DNA from: Betaproteobacteria bacterium
GTDB lineage: Bacteria > Pseudomonadota > Gammaproteobacteria > Burkholderiales > Rhodocyclaceae
Length of the DNA: 55,871 bases
Assembly: GCA_016208415.1 (NCBI GenBank)
Contig: JACQYB010000083.1
Location: 1 to 55,871, forward strand
Reading direction: 5' to 3'
Part shown: one piece after another, positions 25,605 through 34,364 of the stretch
Layout: the number at the start of each line of letters is the position of its first letter
Numbering within the stretch: position 1 is the first letter of the stretch
Made by a program: the position numbers and the translations under genes
Notes under the pieces: generated by a model
The model's database searches: none
What the model was told of the DNA's origin: nothing
Seen by the model: only the letters and a program-made list of their open reading frames with translations

Positions 25605-27452
25605 ATGGGATGGGCACGCAAGATTCTCCGGGTCAACCTGACCAATGGAACCTGTACTGCTGAACCGCTCAACATGGAGTGGGCCAGCCAGTATCTCGGC
25701 CAGCGCGGACTGGCTACCAAGTACCTGATCGCCGAGATCGACCCCAGGATCGATCCGCTGTCACCGGACAACAAGATCATCTGGGCCACGGGTCCGCTGA
25801 CGGGCACCATGGCGTCCACCGGCGGGCGTTATTCGGTGATCACCAAGGGGCCGCTGACGGGGGCCATCGCCTGTTCCAACTCGGGTGGCTATTTCGGCGC
25901 CGAACTGAAGATGGCCGGCTGGGACATGATCATTTTTGAAGGGGCATCGCCCAAGCCGGTGTACCTGTACGTCAGCGACGACAAGGTGGAGTTGCGCGAT
26001 GCCTCGCACCTGTGGGGCAAGACGGTGTGGGAAACCGAGGAGACCATCAAGAAGACCCACCAGGATCCGCAGATCCGGGTGTCCTCCATCGGCCGCGCCG
26101 GCGAGAACAAGGTGCTGTTTGCCTGCATCGTCAATGACCTGCACCGGGCGGCGGGTCGTTCCGGCGTCGGCGCGGTGGCCGGCTCCAAGAACCTCAAGGC
26201 CATTGCGGTGCGCGGCACCCTGGGCACCGGCGGCATTGCCAACCCCAGGGAGTTCATGAAGGTCACCTACGAGAAGAAGAAGATCCTGGCCGAGAACGCC
26301 GTGACCGGGCAGGGCCTGCCCAAATACGGCACCCAGGTGCTGATGAACGTGATCAACGAGATCGGCGCGCTGCCCACCCGCAACCACCGCGACGTGCAGT
26401 TCGAGAGCGCCTCGCGCATTTCGGCCGAAGCCATGCACGAGAAGCGGCCCAGCGACGGCAAGTCGCACCTGGTGACCAACCAGGCGTGCTTCGGCTGCAC
26501 CATCGCCTGCGGACGCATTTCCGAGATCGACAAGAACCACTTCACCGTCGTCAATAACCCGAAGTACTGGGGCGCCTCCGGCGGGCTGGAGTACGAGGCG
26601 GCCTGGGCGCTGGGCGCGGCCAACGGCGTGGGCGACCTGGAGGCGCTGCAATACGCCAACCTGGTCTGCAACGAGGACGGTATGGATCCCATCTCGTTCG
26701 GCGCCACCGTCGGTGCGGCCATGGAACTTTACGAGCTGGGCCTGCTGAAGGAAGCGGACATCGGCATCAAGGCGCCCTTCGGTTCCGCCGAGGCGCTGGC
26801 GCGCATGGCCGAAATGACCGCCCGCAGCGAGGGCTTCGGCAAACTCCTGGGCCTGGGCTCCAAGCGGCTGTGCGAGAAGTACGGCCATCCGGAGCTGTCG
26901 ATGTCGGTCAAGGGCCAGGAATTCCCGGCCTACGACTCGCGCGGCATCCAGGGCATGGGTCTGACCTACGCCACGTCCAACCGCGGCGCCTGCCACCTGC
27001 GCTCCTACACCGTGGCTTCCGAGGTGCTGGGCATTCCGGTCAAGACCGACCCGCTCACCACCGAGGGCAAGCCCGGTCTGGTCAAGGCCTTCCAGGATGC
27101 CACCGCGGTGTTCGATTCCTCCGGACTGTGCATCTTCACCTCCTTCGCCTGGTCGCTGGCGGACATCCAGCCGCAGATCCAGGCGGCGTGCGAGGGCGAC
27201 TGGTCCATGGAGAAGATCGAAGTCATGGGCGAGCGCATCTGGAACCTGGAGCGGCAGTTCAACCTGGCGGCCGGCTTCACGCGCAAGGATGACGACCTGC
27301 CGCCGCGGCTCAAGACCGAGCCGGCGAGGACCGGGCCGGCCAAGGGCCTGGTCAGTGGCATCGACAAGATGCTGCCGGAGTACTACGAGATCCGCGGCTG
27401 GACACCGGAGGGTGTGCCCACGCCGGAGACCGTGAGTCGCCTCGGCCTGTAG
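25605..27452 (+). CDS. aorB: Tungsten-containing aldehyde:ferredoxin oxidoreductase, catalytic subunit
   Basis: A 615-residue enzyme of the AOR family, oxidising aldehydes to carboxylic acids at a tungsten bis-pterin centre. The N-terminal GWARKILRVNLTNG and QRGLATKYL are typical, as are GPLTGTMASTGGRYSV and SGGYFGAELKMAGWD. The [4Fe-4S] ligands are Cys295, Cys298, Cys302 (CFGCTIAC) and Cys509 (SGLCIF). TTTGGAGGAG precedes ATG 25605; an upstream TTG overlapping the ribosome site is not a credible start. Cytoplasmic, no signal peptide. Confidence 0.94.
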   Translation: MGWARKILRVNLTNGTCTAEPLNMEWASQYLGQRGLATKYLIAEIDPRIDPLSPDNKIIWATGPLTGTMASTGGRYSVITKGPLTGAIACSNSGGYFGAELKMAGWDMIIFEGASPKPVYLYVSDDKVELRDASHLWGKTVWETEETIKKTHQDPQIRVSSIGRAGENKVLFACIVNDLHRAAGRSGVGAVAGSKNLKAIAVRGTLGTGGIANPREFMKVTYEKKKILAENAVTGQGLPKYGTQVLMNVINEIGALPTRNHRDVQFESASRISAEAMHEKRPSDGKSHLVTNQACFGCTIACGRISEIDKNHFTVVNNPKYWGASGGLEYEAAWALGAANGVGDLEALQYANLVCNEDGMDPISFGATVGAAMELYELGLLKEADIGIKAPFGSAEALARMAEMTARSEGFGKLLGLGSKRLCEKYGHPELSMSVKGQEFPAYDSRGIQGMGLTYATSNRGACHLRSYTVASEVLGIPVKTDPLTTEGKPGLVKAFQDATAVFDSSGLCIFTSFAWSLADIQPQIQAACEGDWSMEKIEVMGERIWNLERQFNLAAGFTRKDDDLPPRLKTEPARTGPAKGLVSGIDKMLPEYYEIRGWTPEGVPTPETVSRLGL

Positions 27453-27549
27453 CATCCTGCAACCGCAGGCCGCGGGGGGTGCGGATGACCAACGGAGGGG
27501 AATCCGTGGAGTCCGCGCCCTGCCGTGGCCTCGTTCCTGGGATTCGACG

Positions 27550-28893
27550 ATGAAACACCTCATTCTCGGCAATGGTCCGGCGGGCGTGGTGGCCGCCGAG
27601 GCGCTGCGCAAGGCTGATCCCGCCGCGGAGATTGCCCTCGTGGGTTGCGAGGACGCGCCGCCCTATTCGCGCATGGCCATTCCCTACCTGCTTGAGGGCA
27701 ACATCGTCGAATCCGGCACCTACCTGCGCAAGACGCCGGGGCACTTCTCCAGGCTCGGCATCCGCGAACTGCGCGCTCGCGCGGTGGCGCTGGACGCGGA
27801 CAAGCGCACGCTGCTTTTCGACGACGGTCACTTCGAGTCCTTCGACCGCATGCTCATCGCCACCGGCTCCCATCCGGTACGCCCGCCCATTCCCGGGATA
27901 GACCTGCCGCAGGTGCAGACCTGCTGGACCCTGGAGGACGCCCGCGCCATCGCCGCGCTGGCCAGGCCGGGCTCGCGGGTGCTGCAACTGGGCGCCGGCT
28001 TCATCGGCTGCATCATCATGGAGGCGCTGGCGGCCCTGGGTGTGGAACTCACCGTGGTGGAGATGGGCGACCGAATGGTGCCCCGCATGATGACCCCGCG
28101 CGCCGGGGGCATGATCAAGACGTGGGTGGAGTCGCGGGGCGTCCGGGTGCGGACATCGGCCGGTGTGGAGCGCATCGACGCCGTCACGCATGCCGACGCT
28201 TCCCTGGCGGGCATGGTTGCCGCGACTTCCCGCGGCCTCGCCGGCGAAGCGCGGCACGACCAATCCGAGGTGCCGCTGCGGGTGAAGCTTTCCACCGGCG
28301 AGCAGATCCCCTGCGATCTGGTGATCGTCGCCGCGGGTGTGGTGCCCAATGTCGGCTTCCTTGACAACACTCCCGTGCGGGTGGCCAAGGGTGTGCTGGT
28401 GGACGAGCGCATGGAAACCGCCGTGCCCGGCATCTACGCCGCCGGCGACGTGGCCGAGGCGCCGGACCTGTTGAGCGGTGCCCACCTTGTTGCGGCGATT
28501 CAGCCCAACGCCGCCGACCAGGCCCGGGTGGCGGCGATCAACATGGCCGGCGGCAACGCGCGTCTGCCGGGGGTGCTGGCCATCAACGTGCTGGCGACGC
28601 TGGGGCTCATCTCCTCTTCCTTCGGCCAATGGTGGGGCGCGCCGGGTGGCGAGGGCGTGGAACGGGCCGACGACGAGGCGTACCGCTACATCAGTCTGCA
28701 GTTCAAGGACGACGTGCTGATCGGCGCCACCAGCATCGGCCTGACCGAGCATGTGGGCGTGCTGCGCGGACTGATCCAGACCCGCACCCGGCTCGGAAAG
28801 TGGAAGGACCGGCTGCTCGCCGACCCTACCCGCCTGATGGAAGCCTACCTCGCCTCCGCCCAGGCCCAGTCCGGCGAACGGGCTGCGGCCTGA
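27550..28893 (+). CDS. aorC: FAD-dependent NAD(P)H oxidoreductase subunit (AorC-like)
   Basis: A 447-residue pyridine-nucleotide disulfide-type flavoprotein without redox-active disulfide. FAD motif LGNGPAGVVAAEAL lies at the N-terminus, the NAD-binding motif LGAGFIGCIIMEAL in the middle, and the second FAD motif GIYAAGDVAEA near residue 300. In the AorABC type of enzyme this subunit lets the aldehyde oxidation reduce NAD+. It follows aorB with a 97-bp gap and shares its direction. Confidence 0.87.
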   Translation: MKHLILGNGPAGVVAAEALRKADPAAEIALVGCEDAPPYSRMAIPYLLEGNIVESGTYLRKTPGHFSRLGIRELRARAVALDADKRTLLFDDGHFESFDRMLIATGSHPVRPPIPGIDLPQVQTCWTLEDARAIAALARPGSRVLQLGAGFIGCIIMEALAALGVELTVVEMGDRMVPRMMTPRAGGMIKTWVESRGVRVRTSAGVERIDAVTHADASLAGMVAATSRGLAGEARHDQSEVPLRVKLSTGEQIPCDLVIVAAGVVPNVGFLDNTPVRVAKGVLVDERMETAVPGIYAAGDVAEAPDLLSGAHLVAAIQPNAADQARVAAINMAGGNARLPGVLAINVLATLGLISSSFGQWWGAPGGEGVERADDEAYRYISLQFKDDVLIGATSIGLTEHVGVLRGLIQTRTRLGKWKDRLLADPTRLMEAYLASAQAQSGERAAA

Positions 28894-28930
28894 GCGGGCG
28901 TTCAAGGCTCGTTGCCCGAACAACTGCGGC

Positions 28931-29185
28931 ATGCGGATCACGCTCAAGCTCTACGCCACCCTGTCCGACTATCTGCCTGTGGAAGCCCGCAAGGACAACC
29001 GGTTGATGCTGGAGGTGGCACCGGGGGCGACGGTGCATCAGGTCGTCCGCCCCTACGGGCTGCCGGAGAAGCTGGTCCATCTGGTGCTGATCAACGGGGT
29101 ATTTGTGCCGCCGTCCCAGCGTGCCACCCAGCCGCTGCGGGAAGGCGACACGCTGGCGATCTGGCCGCCCATTGCCGGTGGCTGA
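28931..29185 (+). CDS. MoaD/ThiS-like sulphur carrier in the AOR operon
   Basis: An 84-residue beta-grasp protein ending in the Gly-Gly tail (PPIAGG) that is activated by adenylation and thiocarboxylated in MoaD and ThiS. The motif VLINGVFVPP is typical of this fold. Being in the AOR operon, it probably serves pterin (tungsten) cofactor assembly for AorB, as a dedicated MoaD. Whether it pairs with the housekeeping MoaE is unknown. Confidence 0.85.
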   Translation: MRITLKLYATLSDYLPVEARKDNRLMLEVAPGATVHQVVRPYGLPEKLVHLVLINGVFVPPSQRATQPLREGDTLAIWPPIAGG

Positions 29186-29489
29186 CTTCGACGGCGGGGA
29201 AAGCATCGACGGCCCGGTGTGGGAGATGTCGATCTCCCGCACCGAGTTCGAGCGCAGTCTGCCGGACGCCGTGGGGCGGGTGCCCTACCGCGCCGAGGGC
29301 GACGAATTCCGCTGGCGCGATGGCCCCCGCCGGTGGTGGATTCGGCTGACGCGCATGCCCGACCACCGGGTGGCACTGCTGACGTTGCCGCGGCACCGGG
29401 TTGAATTTCGCTTCGACGGCTACACGGCGCGAGAAGTGGACGCCTTCCTGCGCCGCTTTGCGCTGTACTTCCGGCGGGGCGGCGGCTGA
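29178..29489 (+). CDS. Unknown protein, last gene of the AOR operon
   Basis: I do not recognise this family. The protein (103 residues from GTG 29178) overlaps the MoaD-like gene by eight bases and so is almost certainly translated with it. It is soluble, rich in Arg and aromatic residues, with a central RWRDGPRRWWIRLTRMP stretch and alternating hydrophobic strands (VALLTLPRHRVEFRFDGY) that suggest a small beta-rich fold. A role in cofactor insertion or maturation of AorB is inferred from position only. Confidence 0.65.
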   Translation: MADFDGGESIDGPVWEMSISRTEFERSLPDAVGRVPYRAEGDEFRWRDGPRRWWIRLTRMPDHRVALLTLPRHRVEFRFDGYTAREVDAFLRRFALYFRRGGG

Positions 29490-29494
29490 TAGTC

Positions 29495-29503
29495 TGCTAG
29501 AAT
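29495..29503 (+). promoter_or_regulatory. Extended -10 promoter of the SRP RNA
   Basis: TGCTAGAAT is a TGn-extended -10. It ends six bases before the start of the ffs stem (29509), the normal distance to a transcription start. Confidence 0.6.
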
Positions 29504-29506
29504 GGG

Positions 29507-29615
29507 CCGTGGCGGGTCTCCCCGCATTGCAGAGCGGTGAACCTGGTCAGGTCCGGAAGGAAGCAGCCACAGTCGTTTCCTGCAAGTGCCGGGGGTCAGG
29601 CTCGCCACCCTTCCT
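29507..29615 (+). ncRNA. ffs: 4.5S signal recognition particle RNA
   Basis: The universally conserved domain IV is clear: GGTCAGGTCCGGAAGGAAGCAGCC (GGAA tetraloop) with the partner strand GTGCCGGGGG. The 5' GTGGCG (29509-29514) pairs with CGCCAC (29603-29608), closing a hairpin of bacterial small-SRP size. A T-run at 29615-29620 directly after the stem acts as terminator. It lies between the AOR operon and dnaX, a common place for ffs in beta- and gammaproteobacteria. Confidence 0.95.
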
Positions 29616-29679
29616 TTTTTCCCGCCATCTCGACGCTCGTCCCGTGCGGCTGCCTCCGACCGGCGCGCCGGGGAGCCGA

Positions 29680-29688
29680 TGCTAGAAT
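29680..29688 (+). promoter_or_regulatory. Extended -10 immediately upstream of dnaX
   Basis: TGCTAGAAT is identical to the ffs element. It ends only six bases before the dnaX ATG, so transcription would begin at or next to the start codon. No Shine-Dalgarno sequence lies in the usual range. Confidence 0.5.
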
Positions 29689-29694
29689 GCCCGC

Positions 29695-31395
29695 ATGAGC
29701 TACCAGGTCCTCGCGCGCAAATGGCGCCCCCGCAGCTTCGACACGCTGGTGGGCCAGGAGCATGTGGTGCGCGCGCTGACCCATGCCCTGGACCAGCAAC
29801 GCCTCCATCACGCCTATCTCTTCACCGGTACGCGGGGCGTGGGCAAGACCACGCTGGCGCGCATCATGGCCAAGGCGCTCAACTGCGAGCGTGGCGTGGG
29901 CTCGAGACCATGCGGTACCTGTTCTTCGTGCATGGAGATCGACGGCGGGCGCTTCGTCGACTACCTCGAACTGGATGCGGCATCGAACCGCGGCGTCGAC
30001 GACATGGCGCAGCTTCTGGAAATGGCCGCCTATTTGCCCACGCGCGGCCGCTACAAGGTCTTCGTGATCGACGAGGTCCACCAGCTTTCCGGCCATGCCT
30101 TCAACGCCATGCTCAAGACGCTGGAGGAGCCGCCGGAGCACGTCAAGTTCATTCTCGCCACCACCGATCCGCAGAAGATCCCGGTGACGGTGCTGTCGCG
30201 CTGCCTGCAGCTCAATCTCAAGCAGATGTCGTTGCCCCACATCGTCGAGCACCTGAGCCGCATCCTGGGGGAGGAGGGGATAGCCTTCGAACTCGCGGCG
30301 TTGCGGCCCCTGGCGCGGGCGGCCGGCGGCAGCATGCGCGATGCGCTGTCGCTGCTGGATCAGGCCATCGCCCATGGCGGGGGGCGCGTCGAGGAGGCGG
30401 CGGTGCGCGACATGCTGGGCACCGTGGGCGAGGATCACTTGTTTGCCGTGCTGGATGGCCTGGCCGCAGGCGATCTCACAGCGATGCTTGCCGCTGCCGA
30501 AGCGATGCGGGAGCGCAGCCTTTCCTTTGATGCGGCCACGCAGGACCTCGCGGTGCTGGTCCATCGCATCGCCCTCGCGCAGTTTGCGCCGGGAGCGGTG
30601 ACGGACCCTCAGGAGTGTGCGAGCCTGGCGCCGTATGCCGGGGCGTTCGAGGCGGAATTCCTGCAACTCGCCTACCAGATCCTTATCCACGGCAGGCGCG
30701 ACCTTCCCCTGGCGCCGGACGAGTTTTCCGGTTTCTGCATGAGCCTGTTGCGGTTGCATACCTTCCGTCCGGATGCCGGAGGCGTGGTGTCTTCGTCAGG
30801 GGGCACCGCCAAGTCTGGTGTGGCGCATTTCGCACGAGGACCCCAGCCCTCGGCAGCGGCTCGGGCGTCTGCCGAGGGTGCGGTGCCGTCGCGGCGCGAA
30901 GGCGCGCCGCGTCCGGCGCCATCCGACGACCGGCCGCAGGCTGCGGATTCGCCGGCACGTTCGTCCGTGGCGGCAGACATTGCGGAGGTCTCGCCGCCGT
31001 CCCGGCAGCCTGCAACTGCCGAGGACTGGCACCGCATGCTTCCGGCGCTGGAACTGCGCGGAATGCCGAGGGAACTGGCCCAGCATTGCGAACTGATGGG
31101 CATCGACGAGCAGGGCGTAAGGTTGCGATTGTCACCGGCACATCGCTCCCTGCTCTTGAACCGCATGCCCCAGGACCGCCTGCAGACGGCGCTACAGCAG
31201 TACCTTGGCCGGGCCGTCAAGCTCAGCGTGGAGGTGGGGGAACCCCAGGGGCAGACCCCCGCCCAGCGGCTGCGCGACGAGAAGCAGGAGCGCTTCGAGC
31301 AGGCGGTGACGGCCCTGGAAGAGGACCGTTTTGTGCGCGATTCCATCGAACTGTTCGATGCGACGCTGAGTGAAGAATCCATCAAGCCCCTGTGA
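29695..31395 (+). CDS. dnaX: DNA polymerase III subunits gamma and tau
   Basis: A 566-residue clamp-loader ATPase. It begins SYQVLARKWRPRSFDTLVGQ, with Walker A GTRGVGKTT (residues 45-53), four zinc-binding cysteines (C64, C73, C76, C79), Walker B VIDEVHQL and sensor region ATTDPQKIPVTVLSRC. After about residue 365 a proline/alanine-rich linker leads to the C-terminal tau domain that binds the polymerase. I see no A-rich slippery site as in E. coli, so a separate gamma form by frameshift is not indicated. The ATG has no ribosome-binding site. Confidence 0.95.
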   Translation: MSYQVLARKWRPRSFDTLVGQEHVVRALTHALDQQRLHHAYLFTGTRGVGKTTLARIMAKALNCERGVGSRPCGTCSSCMEIDGGRFVDYLELDAASNRGVDDMAQLLEMAAYLPTRGRYKVFVIDEVHQLSGHAFNAMLKTLEEPPEHVKFILATTDPQKIPVTVLSRCLQLNLKQMSLPHIVEHLSRILGEEGIAFELAALRPLARAAGGSMRDALSLLDQAIAHGGGRVEEAAVRDMLGTVGEDHLFAVLDGLAAGDLTAMLAAAEAMRERSLSFDAATQDLAVLVHRIALAQFAPGAVTDPQECASLAPYAGAFEAEFLQLAYQILIHGRRDLPLAPDEFSGFCMSLLRLHTFRPDAGGVVSSSGGTAKSGVAHFARGPQPSAAARASAEGAVPSRREGAPRPAPSDDRPQAADSPARSSVAADIAEVSPPSRQPATAEDWHRMLPALELRGMPRELAQHCELMGIDEQGVRLRLSPAHRSLLLNRMPQDRLQTALQQYLGRAVKLSVEVGEPQGQTPAQRLRDEKQERFEQAVTALEEDRFVRDSIELFDATLSEESIKPL

Positions 31396-31425
31396 CCGGG
31401 GCATTTCATCGAGACGGAGGCGAAT

Positions 31426-31749
31426 GTGAAAGCTGGGCTGTCAGGCCTGATGAAACAGGCACAGCAGATGCAACAGAACATGGCCAAGGCGCAGGAGGAA
31501 CTCGCCAGCATGGAGGTGCAGGGCGAATCCGGCGCCGGGCTGGTGAAAGTCGTCATGACCTGCAAGTACGATGTGCGCCGCGTGGCCATCGACCCGTCGC
31601 TGGTGGGTGACGACAAGGACATGCTCGAGGACCTGGTGGCGGCGGCCGTCAATGACGCGGTGCGCCGCGTCGAGGCTACGGTGCAGCAAAAGATGTCCGG
31701 ATTCACCGCCGGGTTGCAGCTGCCCCCGGGCTTGAAGCTGCCGTTTTGA
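31426..31749 (+). CDS. ybaB: YbaB/EbfC nucleoid-associated protein
   Basis: A 107-residue small DNA-binding dimer. The N-terminus [19 protein letters not shown] is the long helix of the family and the middle carries the conserved [21 protein letters not shown] 31426 is the start, preceded by GACGGAGG. It lies between dnaX and recR, the usual arrangement in many bacteria. Confidence 0.93.
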   Translation: MKAGLSGLMKQAQQMQQNMAKAQEELASMEVQGESGAGLVKVVMTCKYDVRRVAIDPSLVGDDKDMLEDLVAAAVNDAVRRVEATVQQKMSGFTAGLQLPPGLKLPF

Positions 31750-31808
31750 TGTGACGATATCGGCGCGCCCCGCCCTTGCCGCGCGGCGCGTCTGACCCCT
31801 TCCCTCCG

Positions 31809-32405
31809 ATGCAGTCACCTTCCAGCCTTGACGAACTGATCGAGGCGCTGCGCTGCTTGCCCGGCGTGGGCCCGCGTTCGGCCCAGCGCATGGCCTACCA
31901 CCTCCTGCAGCGCGACCAGGCGGGCGCCGCGCGCCTGGCAAAGGGCCTGGCTCAGGCGTTGGAGCGTATCCGTCACTGCGCGCGCTGCAACAACTTCACC
32001 GAGCAGGAGGTATGCGAGCGCTGCGCTTCCGGAAGGCGCGACGCCTCGCTGCTGTGCGTCGTGGAGATGCCGGCGGATCTCAATATGGTGGAGCAGACCC
32101 ACGCCTATGGGGGGCTGTATTACGTGCTCATGGGTCGCATCTCTCCGCTGGACGGCATCGGTCCGCGGGAACTGCGGCTGGACCGGCTGCTGGCTCGTGC
32201 CACGGACGGGGTGCTCCGGGAGGTGATCATCGCCACCAACTTCACCAATGAGGGCGAGGCGACTGCGCACTATCTGAGCGAGATGTTCCGCAGCCGCGGC
32301 GTCAAGTCCAGCCGCATCGCTCGCGGGCTGCCGGTGGGCGGGGAACTCGAACACACGGACAGCGGCACCATCGCCCAGGCTCTGCTGGAGCGGCGGCCGC
32401 TCTGA
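31809..32405 (+). CDS. recR: Recombination protein RecR
   Basis: A 198-residue RecFOR pathway protein. It shows the helix-hairpin-helix [17 protein letters not shown], the four-cysteine zinc site [16 protein letters not shown], and a Toprim domain starting [11 protein letters not shown] with the conserved [16 protein letters not shown]. An ATG 11 codons upstream in the frame is not needed; 31809 gives the normal length. It acts in loading RecA at gaps. Confidence 0.95.
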   Translation: MQSPSSLDELIEALRCLPGVGPRSAQRMAYHLLQRDQAGAARLAKGLAQALERIRHCARCNNFTEQEVCERCASGRRDASLLCVVEMPADLNMVEQTHAYGGLYYVLMGRISPLDGIGPRELRLDRLLARATDGVLREVIIATNFTNEGEATAHYLSEMFRSRGVKSSRIARGLPVGGELEHTDSGTIAQALLERRPL

Positions 32406-32443
32406 CGGGACGCGCGGCTCTACGCAATCCACGGAGAGGACAG

Positions 32444-33643
32444 GTGACTGACAACGCGAAGCCCTTGCAGGGGCTGAAGGTGCTCGAACTGGGAACCCTG
32501 ATCGCCGGACCGTTTGCCGCCCGCATCCTGGCGGAGTTCGGTGCCGAGGTGATCAAGATCGAGTCGCCCGACGGGGGCGACCCGCTGCGCGGCTGGCGCA
32601 AGCTCTACCAGGGCACCTCGCTGTGGTGGTACGTCCAGGCGCGCAACAAGAAGTCCGTCACGGTCAATCTCAAGCACCCCGAGGGGCAGGAGATCGTTCG
32701 CCGCATCGCTCGCGAGTGTGACGTGGTGATCGAGAATTTCCGCCCCGGCACGCTCGAGAAGTGGAACCTCGGCTGGGAGCAGCTTTCGGCGGACAACCCG
32801 GGGCTCGTCATGCTGCGGCTGTCCGGGTTCGGTCAGACTGGACCCATGCGCGATCAGGCGGGATTCGGCGCGGTGGGCGAATCCATGGGCGGGCTGCGCT
32901 ACGTCACGGGATTCCCCGATCGGCCTCCGGTGCGCACCGGCATCAGTATCGGTGATGGGCTGGCCGCCTTGTGGGGAGCGCTGGGCACGCTGATGGCGCT
33001 GCGTCACCGCGATCAGTGCGGCGGGCGCGGGCAGGTGGTGGACGTGGCGCTGTACGAGGCGGTGTTTGCCATGATGGAAAGCCTGGTGCCGGAGTTCGAT
33101 GTGTCCGGTTTCGTGCGCGAGCGCAGCGGCAACGTCATGCCCGGTATCACGCCGTCCAACAGTCACGCCACCTGCGATGGCCGGCACGTCATCATCGGGG
33201 CCAACGGCGATGCGATCTTCCGCCGCTTCGCCCACGCCATCGGTCGCCCCGATCTGGCGGACGATCCGGATCTGGCCACCAACGCCGGTCGGGATGCGCG
33301 AGCCGCCGAACTCTACGGGATCATCGATGACTGGGTGGGTCGGCACGATCTTGAGACCGTCTTGAGCACCTTGGCCGACGCCAAGGTCCCGGCCAGTCGC
33401 ATCCATTCCGTGGTCGACATGTTCCAGGATCCCCAGTTTCTGGCGCGAGGGATGCTGGTCGAAGCCGTGTTGCCGGACGGCCGTCCGTTTCGCATCCCGG
33501 GCATCGTGCCGCAGCTCTCCGAGACGCCGGGGGGTACGGAGTGGCTGGGCCCGGAACTCGGCGAACACACTGAGGAAGTGCTGCTCGACCTCGGCTATGC
33601 GCCGCCGGAAATCGCACGCCTGCGCGCCGAAAGGGTCGTCTGA
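32444..33643 (+). CDS. Class III (CaiB/BaiF) CoA-transferase
   Basis: A 399-residue family III CoA-transferase. The N-terminus GLKVLELGTLIAGPFAARIL and the stretch GAEVIKIESPDGGDPLR are family hallmarks, and DVALYEAVFAMME contains the catalytic Asp that forms the acyl anhydride intermediate. GTG 32444 has GGAGAGGA upstream. The acyl group it transfers cannot be told from sequence; candidates are dicarboxylic or branched short-chain acids. It stands between recR and petA, with no obvious functional link to either. Confidence 0.88.
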   Translation: MTDNAKPLQGLKVLELGTLIAGPFAARILAEFGAEVIKIESPDGGDPLRGWRKLYQGTSLWWYVQARNKKSVTVNLKHPEGQEIVRRIARECDVVIENFRPGTLEKWNLGWEQLSADNPGLVMLRLSGFGQTGPMRDQAGFGAVGESMGGLRYVTGFPDRPPVRTGISIGDGLAALWGALGTLMALRHRDQCGGRGQVVDVALYEAVFAMMESLVPEFDVSGFVRERSGNVMPGITPSNSHATCDGRHVIIGANGDAIFRRFAHAIGRPDLADDPDLATNAGRDARAAELYGIIDDWVGRHDLETVLSTLADAKVPASRIHSVVDMFQDPQFLARGMLVEAVLPDGRPFRIPGIVPQLSETPGGTEWLGPELGEHTEEVLLDLGYAPPEIARLRAERVV

Positions 33644-33691
33644 CCGGCCGCCAGGCGGGTGCGCCACCCATAAGTCAGGCTGCGGACTCCC

Positions 33692-33720
33692 TTTAATCGC
33701 CCCGGGCTTTTCGCTATAAT
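33692..33720 (+). promoter_or_regulatory. petABC promoter
   Basis: TATAAT at 33715-33720 with TTTAAT 17 bases upstream. The predicted start near 33727 gives a leader of about 37 bases to the ATG at 33764. Confidence 0.6.
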
Positions 33721-33763
33721 CCCGCGATTCTGAATGTCTTCGCATGAATCCGGGGATGAGGTG

Positions 33764-34360
33764 ATGGGTACTGACGATCAAATGGATTGCGGCAGGCGTC
33801 GCCTGCTGGTGGCCACGGCCGCGGCGGGCGGCGTGGCCACTGCGGCGGCCGTGGTGCCGTTTGTGGCCAGCATGATGCCGTCGGAGCGTGCACGTGCTGC
33901 GGGCGCTCCGGTGGAAGTGGATATCAGCAAGCTCAACCCGGGCGAGATGATGACGGTAGAGTGGCGCGGCAAGCCGGTCTGGGTCATCCATCGCACCAAG
34001 GACATGCTGGACTCGTTGCGCAAGATCGATGGCGAAGTCAGCGATCCGCAGTCCGACCGACCCATGCAGCCGGAGTACGCCAAGAACGAATTCCGCTCGG
34101 TCAAGCCCGAGATCATGGTGGTGGTGGGAATCTGCACTCACCTCGGCTGTTCGCCCACCGAGAAGTTCAAGACGGGAGCGGAAAGCGGCGTTGCCACCGA
34201 CTGGCCGGGCGGCTTCTTTTGCCCCTGTCACGGTTCCACCTTCGATCTGGCGGGGCGTGTCTACAAGGGCAAACCCGCGCCGGACAACCTGGAGGTCCCG
34301 CCTCACAAGTACCTGGCGGATACCAAAATCCTGATCGGCGAAGACAGCAAGGGAGCCTAA
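33764..34360 (+). CDS. petA: Ubiquinol-cytochrome c reductase iron-sulphur (Rieske) subunit
   Basis: A 198-residue Rieske protein of the bc1 complex. A Tat-type N-terminus (CGRRRLLVATAAAGG) leads to the membrane anchor. The cluster ligands lie in CTHLGCSP and CPCHGS. I prefer ATG 33764 (GGGGATGAGG upstream) over the ATG ten codons earlier, which falls only about seven bases after the predicted transcription start and has no ribosome site. It is the first gene of petABC. Confidence 0.94.
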   Translation: MGTDDQMDCGRRRLLVATAAAGGVATAAAVVPFVASMMPSERARAAGAPVEVDISKLNPGEMMTVEWRGKPVWVIHRTKDMLDSLRKIDGEVSDPQSDRPMQPEYAKNEFRSVKPEIMVVVGICTHLGCSPTEKFKTGAESGVATDWPGGFFCPCHGSTFDLAGRVYKGKPAPDNLEVPPHKYLADTKILIGEDSKGA

Positions 34361-34364
34361 GGGG

